Assembly: GCA_023333565.1 (NCBI GenBank)
Contig: JAJKFH010000385.1
Coordinates: forward strand, 310,001 to 374,000
DNA: 64,000 bases
Direction: 5' to 3'
Origin: Puffinus mauretanicus
Lineage: Eukaryota > Chordata > Aves > Procellariiformes > Procellariidae
Part shown: positions 1-14,600 of the stretch, piece by piece
Numbering within the stretch: the stretch's first letter is position 1
Layout of the letters: each line of letters begins with the position of its first letter
Translations under genes and position numbers: made by a program
The notes under the pieces: generated by a model
Seen by the model: only the letters and a program-made list of their open reading frames with translations
Told to the model about the DNA's origin: nothing
Databases searched by the model: none

Positions 1-3000
1 TCTCCACAGCAAACGTGTTTGATGAAACTTTTAACAAAGCTCATTTAACTGTCATTATGTTTTCACACAAACACAGAACAGTATTGGAGGGAAGAAAGCT
101 TGATGCTTTTTTGTGAAGGATAACCAAAATCCCTTGTCACTTAATTGCTTGCTTTCTGAGTAAAGAACCATTTGCAAGCAGAGCACGGAGCAAGCAGAGC
201 TCTCCCCCTTTCCTCCCAAAGCCGCAGCAGCAGAGGCCCCGTCCCATTTCTTAGAGATCTGTTTCCACCACAGCGACGGAAACTCAGCTGCAGCATCAGC
301 AACACACACAGAGCTCTGACTGCACGCTGCAAATAATGCCGTGTCTTGGAGCATGATATATATATTCAGGAGCCAAATATCCACTTATTACAGGCTGAAG
401 AAAGCCAGTTACTAATCTAAAATGACATTTATTTCCAAAAACTCCAGGCATTTCTCCTGAAGTGCCTGTACAGCAGTTGAAGCTTTCCATGGTAAGGTCT
501 TGACACTCAACACCAGCTAAGGTGTTTCTATAAAAATGAGGGAAATGCCAGGTCAAGACATGGATAGAAACCCGACCAGGAGGTGAGCCTTCTGCATCCT
601 GCCTGGATGTGCTAATCTTGACTTTAGCGAAAAATGGAAAGAAAAAGGAAACACGAGTCTCAGTCTCTCCTGAACTTGTTCTTCTGCTTTATATGAATAA
701 TAGCGTATTAATAGGGCAGCCAGGGAGGGGTTCCCTGAACCAGCGCACACACCGCAGCGTGCGTGCTCATTAGAGAATGAATGAGGCAACCCGCAGCTCC
801 TCATAGAAGACAGCAGTGCAAAACGGAAATACCAGAAGCACCAGCGTGTCCCCACGGCAGGTCACCACCAAAGCCCTCAGAGATGCCAGCAAAGAACAGT
901 CAACCCAGGCTGTGCTCCACAAATGCTGGGACAAAGGTTGGACAGACGCTGCCCCTCTGCTTTGCAGTACCCAAAACCTGGGTGGCAGGCTCACTGCCCT
1001 CGGCCGGGCTGAGTCCAGGCTGAGTCTCGGAGCTGGCAGACAAATGTGTTCTCCAAATAGAACAAAATACAAAAGAAAAAGATCTCAGGTCTCCGCCAGC
1101 CCCGTCCCTCCGGTGCTACGCTGCGGTGGCACAGGCTCGCCCAGCCCTGGGGCAGCCCGGGAAGGCAGTACGCCGGCCAAGAACATGAACCGGCAGTCAG
1201 GTGCTGAACATTGAGCAAATGCACCCTGGAAGACTTCAAGAAGTGGTGTCAGTGTTTTTTTATTTTATTTTTAGGTCAGCTACTTCCAAAACCAGTTTGC
1301 CTGCAAGAAAGACACAACCATCTTTATTTTTTCTGATGGCAGTTCCCAGGTTACTGGAGCTTTCCCACCCTTTATTCCTCCTTGGGCTGGTTCTTAAGGG
1401 CACCTTCACCAGCACAAATCTCCAGATTTATTTAACTGCAGGCTGTTCCTGTAAAGCAAATCCATGGCTTGGGAGACCCTGAACCATTGCCTGCCCACAC
1501 TTCTCTTTCCAGAGTGACTGCAGCCTCTCTAACTCCAAAACCAGAACAAACAGTTAGCGATCTCCTTGGCAGAGCAGAGATGACAGGTCTGGTTGAAGAC
1601 CAGTGTTACCTGGTCTCCTGTGGTTTTAAAAGCTCCAGTGGATTTATGATCTTGAGATAAATTCAGCCTTGAACCTTGCCAGCAGTTGCCTGAATAACTC
1701 AGGCATGCAAGGGTCCCTATAGATAGAGGTTAGCACGGCTGAAGCTGGCCCTTGTATATATGTATCTGCCCCATCACACAGCAATGACTGCAGCATCAAG
1801 TGAAATAAACACTCGTGGGTTTTTTACCCTCGTTCAAGTATACATTAGGAATAAAATCCCCATTTTGGCTGACAGCGGGATAAAACTCTCCTGCAATCAG
1901 CACTCAGGAACAAACCTGTGGATTTTTCCCCCCATCTTTGGAAACATCAAACCATTTTGTCCTCTAATTTGCAATGACAAATCCTTAATGTCAACAACAG
2001 CAGAGCAAGGCACACTCCCAGCAACATCCATTTAACCAAATATTTGCCAGAAAAGCAGAAGATTTTCCAGAAATATTTAATCAAATATCTTCCAGAAAGT
2101 GCATTTTGTGTGTCTATTTAGAAATACCCTTACTCTCTGCAAAGAGCCATTTCAAACTATGCTATGCACGGCTGTATCTGAAACTACCAGACACAGGAAT
2201 TTGCAGGCTGTTTTGGGGACTAACCTGGTGCATTAGAAGACATTTTGCCTCTTTTATTGTTACAGATCACATTACTGGGGTTGCCTCTGGTGAACTCGCT
2301 ATTGTGGTCACCATACTGGCTTTGGAGTTTCTCAGCAATCTTGCCTTCAGCGCAATTAGGAAATAAACATTTCTTCATTTCAGTGTGATGATACAGATCT
2401 CTGCTCTTTTCTTCAAAAATAAAAGGAATTATTTGACCACCGTGATGTCATAGATGGAATTGATGTGATGGTGAAGCTGATGAATGAGTCAGTCCTAAGA
2501 GGCTGGTAGGGACCACTGTAACTAGGACATCCCTTCGCTTCTGTCCTTCTATGTTCATCCTTATTCCAAAGTATCATTGTTCCAGCTATCAGCCAGATGA
2601 CACGCAGACACAGCACTGCTGCTCGGCAGGTCAAGAAAATAGTGATTACCTAGAGTTAAAACCTTTTTTAAGGTTTCTCTCCAACAGAGAAACCTATTGA
2701 CATAGATGGTTACAATCTCACTTCAGCACTTCGCCTCCCGGACCAGCTCCCACCGGCTGATCGTGGTTTGCGGCTGCTGCTCCGTCAGGCGTGGGCACCA
2801 CGGGGGTGGGATGGGGCACAGCAGCGGCCCCGGCCGGCATCCCTCCCTGCAAGGATGCTCCCACGGTGGAGTTTGAACCAAAAGGGTCTGGAGAAGAGGA
2901 AATTGGCCCCACAAATTTAATGCGGTTTCTCTTCCCTTAAAAAGCAGCAACTTCTCTAGATCCACGCAGGAACATGTGTTTGTGCCTCTAGACCCGTCAG

Positions 3001-6000
3001 GACTCTCCCCGGGGGAGCAGCCAGCACCCATCTCCATCGGACGCTGGGGAACACACGGCGGCCTCGCGGCTGTCTCGTGTTGTGCCACGGACTGAAAGGA
3101 AAGACCAGTTTGGTTCTGCTGGTGAAGTGAAGAATATAACCTCGATGAGTTTGGGATTGAATGAAATGCCTATTTTAGCATGATTTTATTTAATTTTTTC
3201 TACCTTACAAATTTAAATGTAGGTAAAATATTTCACAGTGGAATATATTTAGATGAAATCAGCAAATAGTTCAGCAAAAAAAGCCTATTTCATTTACATT
3301 TTTTCAACAGGTAAAGGATTTGTCCAAAATCTGTCATTCAAATAGAGTGTCTCAGCTCCGGTCTTCAGCTTTAACTGGATTGTTTGCATCAGGAAGGAAA
3401 TAAGGTGACGTCTCAGCCTGAATTTTTAAAAAATATTATGATTATTCTTTCAGGGATGATCATAAACCATAACATACCCCTGTAAATAAGCACTTTGCTA
3501 TTAGTGTGAGCATTTTGATAAAATTGCCTCAACAATTTTCTGTTTAATTTTGTTTTATGCCTTGTTGAAAAAGATTAACTCCATTTCTCTAGAAAATATC
3601 ACTTATCTGTATTCTTTGAAGTGAGTGATAAAAACAAATTAGAGCTTCGTGCAGGCATGAATCTTTTTGCCATCCTACTCCTTGCGCAGGACTGCAGATT
3701 GGTTTGCTAGCTTTTTAATCAAGTGAGGGCGAAATCTCTAGATAAATCTGAGCAGCAGGACACAGACAATTCATTTTTTCCTGCTGTCTGCGTTCATCCC
3801 AAGGAAGAGCTGACAACGCGGAGCCCGCGGAGCACACCTGCGCGAGGTGTGCGGCACAGCAGAAGAGGTGCACAGCACGGCAGCTGAACCTCCTCCTCCG
3901 CAGCCGGTCATGCAGATGTAAAAATGATTCCAGTTTTCAGAGTTTGGGATGACAGGCCATGGAAGTGAAATTCTACCTATTTCAGAATAAACAAAATATG
4001 ATCAAAGGAAGACCTTCAAGTAATTTTTTTTTTTCCGAAGAAGGGCTCACGGCACCCTGAAGTGAAACATCTGATACTCCTCGGCACAAACTGTCTCGAC
4101 CGTATTTCTCTTACAACACCTTTTCAGCTGTAATTCCCATAGCAAGGAATTATGAAGGGAGGAAGCACAACTAAAACACAGCCTAGAGAATACACGTAGG
4201 TGATGCTGTCTCATCCACGGCTTCTTTCTCACGTGACGACACTAAAAACTTCTTTCTCACATGACGATCCGAAGGGCATCTAACACATAACACCAGCAAG
4301 AGGCCATGCACATCTTGTCCAATAAAACATTTGTGTGTTTTGCTCCAAAACCCACCAGAGCAGTTGGTTTCTCCTCGGCTTTGCCCAAGGCAGGCAGCAG
4401 CCCAGGCTCCCTGCGGATTGCGCTGCAGGTTGTGGCATGTGCAGGCTGGAACCGAGCTCAAAGCAAGAGCCGGGGGACAGCCCGCAGCACCCCCCTGGGA
4501 GGAATATAAACCACAGAACGTTATTTCTTACAGAGGAGCAGTCTCCGTCCCTGCCTGTACTGGGCAAGTGAAAGAACAGCCCTGTCGGAGTGACCCACGG
4601 GTCGGAGTGGGAGTGCGAACCCAGAGTAATGACAAATCCCAATATGGGCACGGTCATTCTCCTTTTAGTCAAACAAATATTCATCTTAACTATCTTCTTT
4701 TATCATATAACATTATACAGAAGTTATTTACACAAACACAAAGATCAATTCTACATGCATACAAACTTAGCATTTCTAATACAAAGCTTAATCTTTTCTC
4801 TCCACATAGCCCCATCCCTGCTGGAAACCCTGCCAGCTGCCCCCTCCGTCCCCGGCCAGACACCCCGTCGTCCCCCACACCTCGCTTCTGCCGGCACGTG
4901 AAATTTGGGACGCAAACAGGGCTGTGTGGTTTCCTCTACAGCCATGACAACATTGGACCTGAAATACCCTATGTCAGCCAGCCAGCCCTGCATGGGGATG
5001 TTTTAATTACCATTTCCCAGGGCTGACATCCCAGTGGGCGAGAGCCCGGCGCCGCCGAGCTCAGCCCACGCTGTGAGCAGGGCTTAACAGAGCTGCCCCG
5101 CCAGCTTTTCTTTCCCACATCATCGCTCGAGATGTGACATTCAGGTAGGTAAATATACTTCAGAAAACCTCCGTGCTTTTCACCTTTCAGCCTTTCTCAC
5201 CTCAGCGCTCAGTGGAAGCAAATGTAATAGTATCACTACTGCCAACAGACCTTCGACTGTAACTCAGGTTCCGAAACACATTTCTAGGTTTTCGGCACTG
5301 AATATCTGCTTCAACCACATAAGAAAGCTGCCGGCGCAATTTGCAATTGCAACTCAATAACTTTCTAAAAGTTGAAAAGTTTTGTGTCTAATTTAAAAAC
5401 ATTATTTGCATATTTTTTTTTCTTGTTCAAAATACAAAAACTGCATTATTCTTAAAACCTTTATCTCAGGTAGTTCTCTTTTTGGAAAAAGCGAATGTCA
5501 CGCTCAAATGATCTGTAAAACTAGAAACAGCTCTTCCAGAGTCTAATTCAGTGGCTTTTCAACCTCTTCTGAGCAGATAACTCAAATCCATTTACAGAAA
5601 CGCCAGCACCCTGTACAGCTCTTGAATACTTTGTAGAGAACTACGGCGCCAGCGGCAGAGCCAAAGCTTTATGGACAGCAGGTGTTGGGCAGGGATTAAA
5701 CACCACGGGGAAGACAGTCACTTAAATATTACTCTTTTTGCAGCCCAATACTAAACTGTCTGATCCTTTCTGCATTACTGTTCCCATTCTCAGAGGTGCA
5801 ACTCCACCCAGAAGCTGCTAACACAGATAATACCAGTTAATGTTCCTGTGCATAAAATCAACATACAAACCATACTAAAACCCTCTGTCTACAACAGTCT
5901 AACAGGTTTTAAAGATACAAATTGTTATAGTATGACTATGCATCGTATAATTGTTTTGCGGTTTAATTCCCATTAGTTTGCCATCAGAATTGTCTGATGA

Positions 6001-8619
6001 AAATATCAACTTGAGTCCAGAGCAGCCAGTTCACAAAATCACACTGGGAAGTTAAATATTTACAGTAAAAAAAGCAAATACTAAATATGACAGCAAAATG
6101 CCATGAAGCTCAGCTGAAGTCTGCAGAGACTATGGTAAACTTTCAAATTACAATGACAAAACGCTGTTCATGAATCTGGCATCCTCAGCCCCATATTGAG
6201 ACGAGTGTTTTGGACCCACTCAATGCTTTGAGCACCCTCACTGCTCTTCAGCCTGGAGAACCTCAGCTCAGTTTTGGTAAGCTCCTTGCTGCCTTGCTGA
6301 GTGCTTTCAGCCAAATCCATTCAAAAGCTCAAAGAGCATCTCCCTCACCTGCTATTTTAAGAATGTCACACAGGCCCCTTTGCATCTTTTCACTTGTTTC
6401 CTTCATCATCATTAAAATACAGACATCTCCACTGCGTCATTCAGGAACTTCACAGGTCTGCCCTTCTTTACCGCTGTAACATGGATGAGGGTAAATTTGG
6501 CACCTGACACAGAAAAGACATCATGCCTGAGTCTTGGACAACCACAAAACCCCAGTGCATTTCTGATAATATTACTGGTACCTCTGTAGTCACTTATTGC
6601 TGTAAGGGAGCAGGATGTCCCACATGACATTCACAGCATCATTGATGCTGGATCTTCTGCTTCCATTTGCAAGAGACGCGTGGTTTTGCCTGAGATATTT
6701 GCTTTACACCCTCAGCGTGGCCAAGAGCAGACCGTACCATGGACTGTAACTTCACTAACTGCAATCAAAAGCTCTCGGGGCTCTACTGTGCAGAAAGACA
6801 CTGGGGCACAGGAGTGCAGATTGCCATGCCCAGCAGCACCCTTCCTCTCCTTCAGCCTCGAGCTCTTGGCCCAAAATGACTTTTGATAAAGGAGCAAGAC
6901 CCTAAATCAAAAGTCAATCAGACCAGCAGCCTTTTACTCACAAGGTTTACATAGCACTGCAGGCAGCCAGCATAATATGTGGGAAGTGTCACCTATGTTC
7001 AGTGATGCCATCACAGACTTAAACCCAGCAAGAAGTGGAGTCACATACATGACCTTCAAACCAAGCATAAGCCCGTTTCATGCCATTACAGTCACTTCGC
7101 AAAATGCCTCCTTGTGTGCTTTGCTGCACCAGGCTGAACCATCATAAATTGTTGTAAGAATAATTTTAATTGACTGTGCAAAGTATTTAAAGAATTTGCA
7201 AGAGAAAGTTCTGGGGGATGTGGGGAAGAAAAGGTTAGCATCTCCTGCAAAAGTCAGTCCTTAAAATAATTTGCATCCTTTGAAATTAAGAGAAGAAGGA
7301 TCTGAACTGTGAATTGTAGTTTTATTATCTTTGCCATTTGTGATACAACCAACCATTTTTTACTGCAGAAAGTGACAGAGATTCAGAAAGTTGTCCTGCT
7401 GCATGATTGATGCCACAGATAATAAGAACTTCAGGGTTTCCTCCTGGTGCCATGTGACTGCACTTGATTATCACGTTCATGTTTTAAATCTGAGCATAAA
7501 TCGCCAATTCTACAATCAAAGGCAAAAATCCCTCAATATAGTTTTCTTGTATTTTATGATTTTTTTAGGTTGGGAAGATTCATGTTGGCTGGACACTTGA
7601 ATGCTGCATCTCCAATAGCACATGGAACAATGACCACTTTGGCCAATTTTAGGCACTTCATGAGAATTTCGTATCATCTGCCTTGAAACGAGCCAGAGCC
7701 TAGCACAGAGAGTTGAGCTGTTTTCACAGGATTACCAGATTCAGATTTTAATTAGCTCCAAACTATTCATTTAACATCTCTGGTTTCTTCTTTGCTCTTC
7801 AATATTTCAGTACGGGAGTTTCAATCAACTTACCAGTGGGACAAAGATGAATTTTTACTATGAATTTATGTATTTAAAGATCTGTCTCTTAAAAGTATCT
7901 GGCAGAAACGGATGATGTGGCTCCCCCAGGGAGGGTCTCTGACAGGGTGATAAGGTAGGCGGCTTTTCTGCATTTCACAGGTACAGACTCACCAGTCCAA
8001 GAGCATTTCCTCCAGAGGCATTTGACAGGGGCCACATTTCAGAGCAGGGAAAGAGGCTATTAAGAAAGGAACCCATGTGTGGCACTACATATGCACGTTA
8101 CACAGATACATGCACAACTTCCCTACCAGCTTCATACAAGATTATGCGTTAGACCCCTAGGTTTCAGCAGCAGCAGGCAACGTTGCGTAGAGCTCTTCAC
8201 AACAAAGATGGGGCTGTCCCTGCTAAGGATGCAGAACAACCTTCCAGTAGCTTTCTGGGCAATTAAAGTTGTAAGTTCAGTCAAGTTTGCAAATCTACGG
8301 CACATTCATTCCTTCAGGGCTTGGTGTTTATTAGAGACAGCCCAGTGCAGAGGCAGCGCAAAGCTAGAACATCTCCTGAGGCATCTCCCTCCATTCACCC
8401 GCATTTGACCTTCTGCTGACTCGAGCCTTGGCAAGAGCACTGGAGTAACCCAGGGAAGGGGTAAGTCGAGGGGAGGAGGTCTCCATCCGTCACTTCTGGA
8501 GCATCGACACTGTGTTCTGCAGTGCAGATTCTGCACACAAACATCACAGTGCCAGCTGCAAGACCTTTCTGACCTTGTTGTAATGCCTTAGAAATGCAGC
8601 TTTCAGGGGTGAAGTATCT
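1..8619. other. Intergenic DNA, no supported gene
   Basis: Moderate GC (higher than the FAM91A1 introns), with no recognisable protein domain, RNA gene or repeat family. Many short frames are open by chance, including a 231-codon plus-strand frame at 4331-5026 overlapped by other open frames; none has a recognisable motif. By human gene order this side should lead to FER1L6 on the minus strand, and I looked for its first exons without success. Confidence 0.6.
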
Positions 8620-8668
8620 TTTTATTATTATTATTAAATATTTTATTATATAATATTTTATTATATTG
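8620..8668. repeat. AT-rich microsatellite, (TTA)n with decay
   Basis: TTTTTATTATTATTATTAAA followed by alternating TTTTATTATA and TAATATTTTA words, about 50 bp of pure A/T. Likely an old trinucleotide repeat. Confidence 0.85.
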
Positions 8669-11600
8669 CCTATAGCAAAGTCCCTGGTAATAAATATTCA
8701 TAGCAATATTTACTGACAGATAAAATGGCACAATTTAATCACAGTCATTACCTTCTGTCCCACTTAGGGGACAGATAAGCCTGCAGCAAAATGACTTGAT
8801 ACACAGCATGATTCTGTAATTTTCGGAGCTAGGAGCTCTATTTTTAAGTATTAATAAGACATCCCAAACCTCAGAAGACTTTCATTCCTTTTCATTTGGT
8901 TTAAGCATTCTTTCCTTCCCCCAAAACTGCAATCTCTGCCCTGAGCCCGCTCCCCACATCACCCATCCGTAGGCAGCCTCACGCAGCCTGAGAAGCCGCG
9001 GAGCGCTGAAGCCTCAAGCCGATGCGTGACACACACAGCAATACGAGTTAACAGAGGATGTCTGTGCTGTTATAATAATAAAGCCTAGAACTGCTGCCGT
9101 GATTAAATACAGATCTGCAGCGGAAATAAATTCTTCCTGGGTCTGACCCATGCTCAGCAATGCAGATGAGTTGCTGGCAGACAGGGCTAACCTTTCCCCA
9201 CAGCTATAATTAGCATGATGCATTCATCATTACACAGAAATTTAGATTTGTTTGGAGAAGGAGAGAAAAAGCCTACTGGGATCCTGGTGACTGTATTTAT
9301 ACCTACAGAAATGTCAGCATCTAGATCAGGGTTGGACACAGACAGCTATAGGTGCTACTATGAAATTCAAGAGCACGCTCTCTGGTCTGTATGTGCAGGA
9401 CTGGGGGCATCCTGGGGACGGCCACTAAACTTGCCCCTTTCAGCACCACCAAAACCCTTCAATTTTCCCTTCAAAACCCTAAATATCCAAACCCAACCAT
9501 TCTCTGGTTCTTTTCCTTCACCCCACTGCAGCTCACAGTTAAGATGACAGAGGTTGCAGAAAGATTAGGGTAATGAACTGAATCTCAAGCATCCAGACCT
9601 CTGCATTGCCTTCCACAATCATAACTGGGAAGTGCACGGCTGCATTACAATGCCACGTAGCTCGGGGGTGGCAAAATGAGAAAGCACCTGCAAAGGGCAG
9701 CGTTTGTTACTTCCACAACACCGCGATGGGTTATCGGAGTCAGGCAATACAAGAGCAGCTGAACAACAGGGTACAAGATCACTCCAGTCACCTGCCGGTT
9801 GTCCTCAGGCTGGAAACGTACCTAACCCCAGCTAGTCCCGATGAGCTGCGTCTTAAGCATATTAGATTGGCTTATTAAATAGGTCGGGACACGCAGGCAT
9901 GCTGCTAGGCCTTCCAGCCCAGCCTCCCTAGGTGCTGCCTTGCTGAACTCCTCTGAAGGAAGGAAACTGAACCTGCCGGGGAAATCACAAAGCCCTAAGA
10001 TAAGCCCAATTTGACTAGCAGCTTTCCTGCAGCTTAACCCTCGCAGAAGGGAGCTCAGCACCGCTGGCCCAAGGACCCGGCCAGCACCGCCCGTGCCAAA
10101 GCGTCCCCAGGAGAGCAAGCACGCAGCTAATTCAGCCGGGCTCCCTCCGCTGCACTTGTAGCAACAGAAATGCTCTTATACCACCCGTCTCCTCCGTGAG
10201 AGGTTTTGCAGAGGTGATGGCAGCGAGGCCAGTGATGTTGTATTTGCATCTCACAGACAAGAAAAGAAGCAGAGAAGCTACTTGCAAAGGCCCGGCGGGA
10301 GCCAGCAGCAGGGCTAACATCAGAAGTTGAGCTCCTGCACCCAGTTTAACCTGTTGTTTCTTCACCTGTGAACGTAGCAGGGAGCAAAGAGGGGCTGCGA
10401 AGGATGCCACCGCCTCTCCCTCAGCGCCCTGTGGTCCCAGGCTACGGACACGGCGCTCAGCTCTGCCTCCCACCCGGGAGCCAGGTCTGACCCCCTGACA
10501 ACACGCAGAAGTGCCCCTCCAAGGGAAGGACATTGCCTGTTCCTAAAGCACCTCAGTCTGCTGAGATAAAACAAATCGCTGTGAGGTCTTGGGAGCATCA
10601 GGGAGAAGCTCCACACTCATACATGCTATCCAAGCTCACATCAGATGTGTGTCACCCCTCTTGTTTACACCCCTGTCCATCTTGGCAGACCTTCTTTAGG
10701 AAGACCAAGACAAAGAAATTCATGCTACTTTTTGATGATAAGAGTTTTCCTCCTGAAAATAATCGGCATCAACTTCCACAGCCTTTTCAAACTGATCTGC
10801 TGCAAGAAAATTTGGTTTTGATCATTTCCCACACTTGCTCCAAAGCAGGACGTTTCCAAAGGCAGCAAGCAGCAGAGCTCCCCCCGATCTGCCGCATGAA
10901 AAAAAGTAAACCTGCTCCAGGGACAACGCTTTCATCGTTCTGCAAAGCAGTAAGTCAGCAAATGAATCTAATTCACCCCCAGTACAAAACGCCAGTGCCA
11001 ATCATTCACATCAGGGCAGCAAAGAATTGCAGAGCGCTCCCCAAATGCAAATTTTGATGATTTTGTCAGGGTAACATGAGCCAAGGCTGTAACTGCTCTA
11101 TAGCCCCTGATAATTCGAGAAAGCACTTTCCTGGGACTGGCCTTTGAAGCCAGGGGACCATTAGGTATCTGGCTATGGGATCATGGCAAGGAGACGAGAG
11201 GTATATATCCTCACAGTGGACATTTTAAATATATATAAACCATGCTCAGAATGGGCATTTACAATTTCTGCTGGGATCTCGACAAAACCCAAGAGGAAAC
11301 CTTTTCGTCCCGCCGCTGTACGCACGTGTCGGGTGTCTGAGAGGAGAAGACAGCAAACTGGCTTCATTGGAGCCGCCATAAAAAGCCAAAACCCTGCATG
11401 GAAATATTCCCAGGTGGGAAGTGATATCCAGGGACACTTCAGTGTCATAGGCCATTCCCTCCCCTCCTCTTTTAAACACTTTTCAAAAGAAAAGACTATA
11501 AAAAGACTATAAAAACCAAAGGAACAGGAACACAAACCTGCACAGCCCCTGCATAGCTCAACCACGGCAGGGAACTGCAGCCACGTCATGCATGAAGCTA

Positions 11601-14600
11601 CGGCCGCGAAGCCCTGGCTGGTCACCATTTCAGCCACCCCACGGCTTTGACTTATGACCAGGTGAGCTCAGGAGCTGGAGCCACCTTCTTAATAATCCAT
11701 TAAATCAGCTTGAAATCAGCCAGGCTGGACCAGTCTCTGCACAGAGACGGGTCCTTACGGAGCAGCTTCGCGCAGCGAGCAAACTCTGCAGGGTGTGCAA
11801 CCTCTGCAAAGCTCCCCGGGGCAGAAATTTGCTGAGGAACAGGGGACGGGAGGCAGGAAGGTGTGATTGCATCCCATCTGTCAATAAATTTATCTGCAAA
11901 CATCAAAACTAGTTTGGAGGTAGGAGCCCAGTTCTGCAAAATCTCTTTTTTTTCAAGCTAAGCCTGGCCCAGGAGGATAGCTACAGTCATTACCAGACAC
12001 ATATGATGATTTAAAAAAACCCCTTATTTGACAGGTAGACTTATCTGATGACTTCTTTGAAGCATTTGAAAGTTTTCTGTCATTTTTCCCTTCATGTGCA
12101 AGTGAAGTTTGATTGGCAGTTTGAAGCTTGCTATTAAATTAGCTCCTATTTTTAGACCTTGGGGACCATAATGTAGGACAAAGCAAATTTTAAGCAGATG
12201 AAACCTGTAAGACCACACGAGGACAGAGGAAGAGGCAAGCAATACTCCAGCAGGGTGATCAGGCAGCTCAGGTATGCCAGTCTAACTCCCCCATGGGGGC
12301 ACCTAATCCCAGATTAAAAATAACCCTATTCCAGAATGACGACTCCACTTCGAAGTGTAATTACCCTCTTCTCAAGATGCCATTCAATTCCCTGCTCTAG
12401 AAAAATTAAACTTTATAGTGATCATGATTGGAAAGATTTATTTCAGTGACACAAATACAACATAACAGTTAAAAGGAGTCCACAGCGTTTAAAAAAAAAA
12501 AAGCTTGCTGCATTTTTTTCCCCCACATGTAACCCTCCACGTCTTCTAACACTTTGCAAGGCTTCTGCCCAACATCAGTCTTAATTTTTCTCCTGCACGG
12601 AGCAATCCTTCCAAATGTAGTGGCTGCATACAGCTTTGCAACTCTGAAAGACTCGGTTACCAGTGCATACCCTCAAGAGACACAGTTTCTTCTTACAGAC
12701 AGCACAGCTCTATCAGAGTCTTCTCCGCTGGTTATTAAACACGCAGTGGTCGCGGCTGCCCGGTGGCTCCGCTGTCACTTCCAGCCCCGGGTCCCTGCAC
12801 AGACCTCTCTGAAGCCATCTGAGACAACAGGACCCTGAGATGTTCAGGAGCAGTTTGGGACACATTTCGTCTCCATCCCTTCTTGTCCAGCATGGTAAAG
12901 GTGCTGTGGGTGTGCAGCGAGGTAGAGGCAGGCGCCTCGGCTGACACGGTGCAGCTCTGTCATGGGGAAAAACCCTTTCCAAAGAGCCGTCATGTGCTGG
13001 AATAGCAACACGGAGCAAGTCATGAGTTTGACAGCAGAGCCGGAGGAAATGGAGTGGAAAGATCTGCAAAAGCAATCCTGGCCCAGCAGTCCCGGCATGG
13101 AAATGCAGCAGTGATAGCAATAAAATTCCTACGAGTCCCCTCAGTTGCATGGCACCATCTTTTTCTACTCTTCTTCCCCCACAGCCCTGCTAAGAGCCCA
13201 GAGGTACCCCAGTGTCAGACTCCTTCCCTTGAATCACTTCACCAGTGCTGCTAATTGATCTCAGCACAGACTAATTGATTTCAGAAGAAGAGATTTTTTC
13301 CATCAGGGCAACTTTCTTCAGTGGCAGACCACATAGTGTCTAATCAACTAAACTGATCATCTAAATATTTTAAGAAATCCACCTGAGCTCTTCTCTACTC
13401 AAGCAAATGGAAATCTATTAAGAGCATTAAAAATTCTTAAGTTTTTTTTCTTAACGTCTAGTAAGAGCTACATACTAAGAATCATTGCTTCCTCTCTCCC
13501 CTTCCCTCCTCCCACAAAATATTACCTGATTCTATGTCTGACTGTTAGCCCACAAAAAACCAAATCATAACCCGGAGACACCTGTCTACAAATGACATAA
13601 GATAATCCATCACGCTGTGCCACCAGCCTGGCTTTGCTGTAAGCCAGCCAACACCCGCCCCACTGCAAGAGCCGCAGGGAATCCAGCCTTGTTTTGCTAA
13701 TGTGGGATGGTCCAAAGGGGTTGGACGCAGGGACGAAACTGCTTTTGGGGACATCTGCTTGGGCTGTGCTGCTGAAGAGGTCCAGAGCTCCCTTTTAAGT
13801 GCAAAGGGAGCAACAGTCTTTGCCCCGTGGATGTATTCACACCGACTGCAAGCAAGCAGCGCAGAGGTTGGCAGCTGGGCTGTTTGAACAGTTCAAACCA
13901 TCGTCTTTGAGAACAGGCAATCGGCCAGGCGGGGATGCGGCTCGCAGGCTGCCAGGCACACCACGCCGATACCTCCCGGGGTCCTCGGACAGCTAGGACA
14001 GCTAGGGACCACTGCTGCAGGCACCGCACTGGCACACAGCGAGGAGACACTTCTGCCCTGTAAGCACTTGCAAAGATGAAGTAAAAGCGAGAAGCCAAGC
14101 CAGGAGCTGCAGTCAGAAACTTAACACCTTCACAACAAGCTCATCCACTCTCTGCAGATGGAGATTCAGCCAGGAACAAGGATAGGAGGGGAGAGGGCCT
14201 GTTTAGAAAAACAAAAGTACATTTTTCTAAAATCAAGAGCTTCTGGGTAGCTGCTCTCACTCCTAACCTAGGAGGAGCAGACACAACAGCACTTCTCTGC
14301 AATAGATTAGTCTCTCATTTTTTAAACGCAAGACTGCTCTCTGTTGGAGAAGCCCTGCCTGCTGTTTGCATCCTATTAAAATGCTGTCAGGCAGCAATTG
14401 GTACTTTTCCAGTATCAGCAGGACAGTGGTACCACTGGCTGGGAGTTAAAAATCAGTTTATGAAAAAAGTAACGGTTTGTTCTGTATCCTAAGAAAGCAT
14501 TATCTAGATTTTTCCCTTGATAAAGGCAGCAGCTGTTCTGCCCAACTCAGAGCAAGGACTATAAACAATTCTTCTACATGGGATGCTTTTTTTTTTTTTT

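Noticed and set aside
2380..2520. Plus-strand peptide-like stretch FDHRDVIDGIDVMVKLMN
   Set aside because: Looked exon-like for a moment, but there are no matching splice sites and no family I recognise, and a stop follows soon.
10533..11057. 174-codon plus-strand frame
   Set aside because: No recognisable domain, no clear start context or splice partners, and other frames overlap. Treated as chance.
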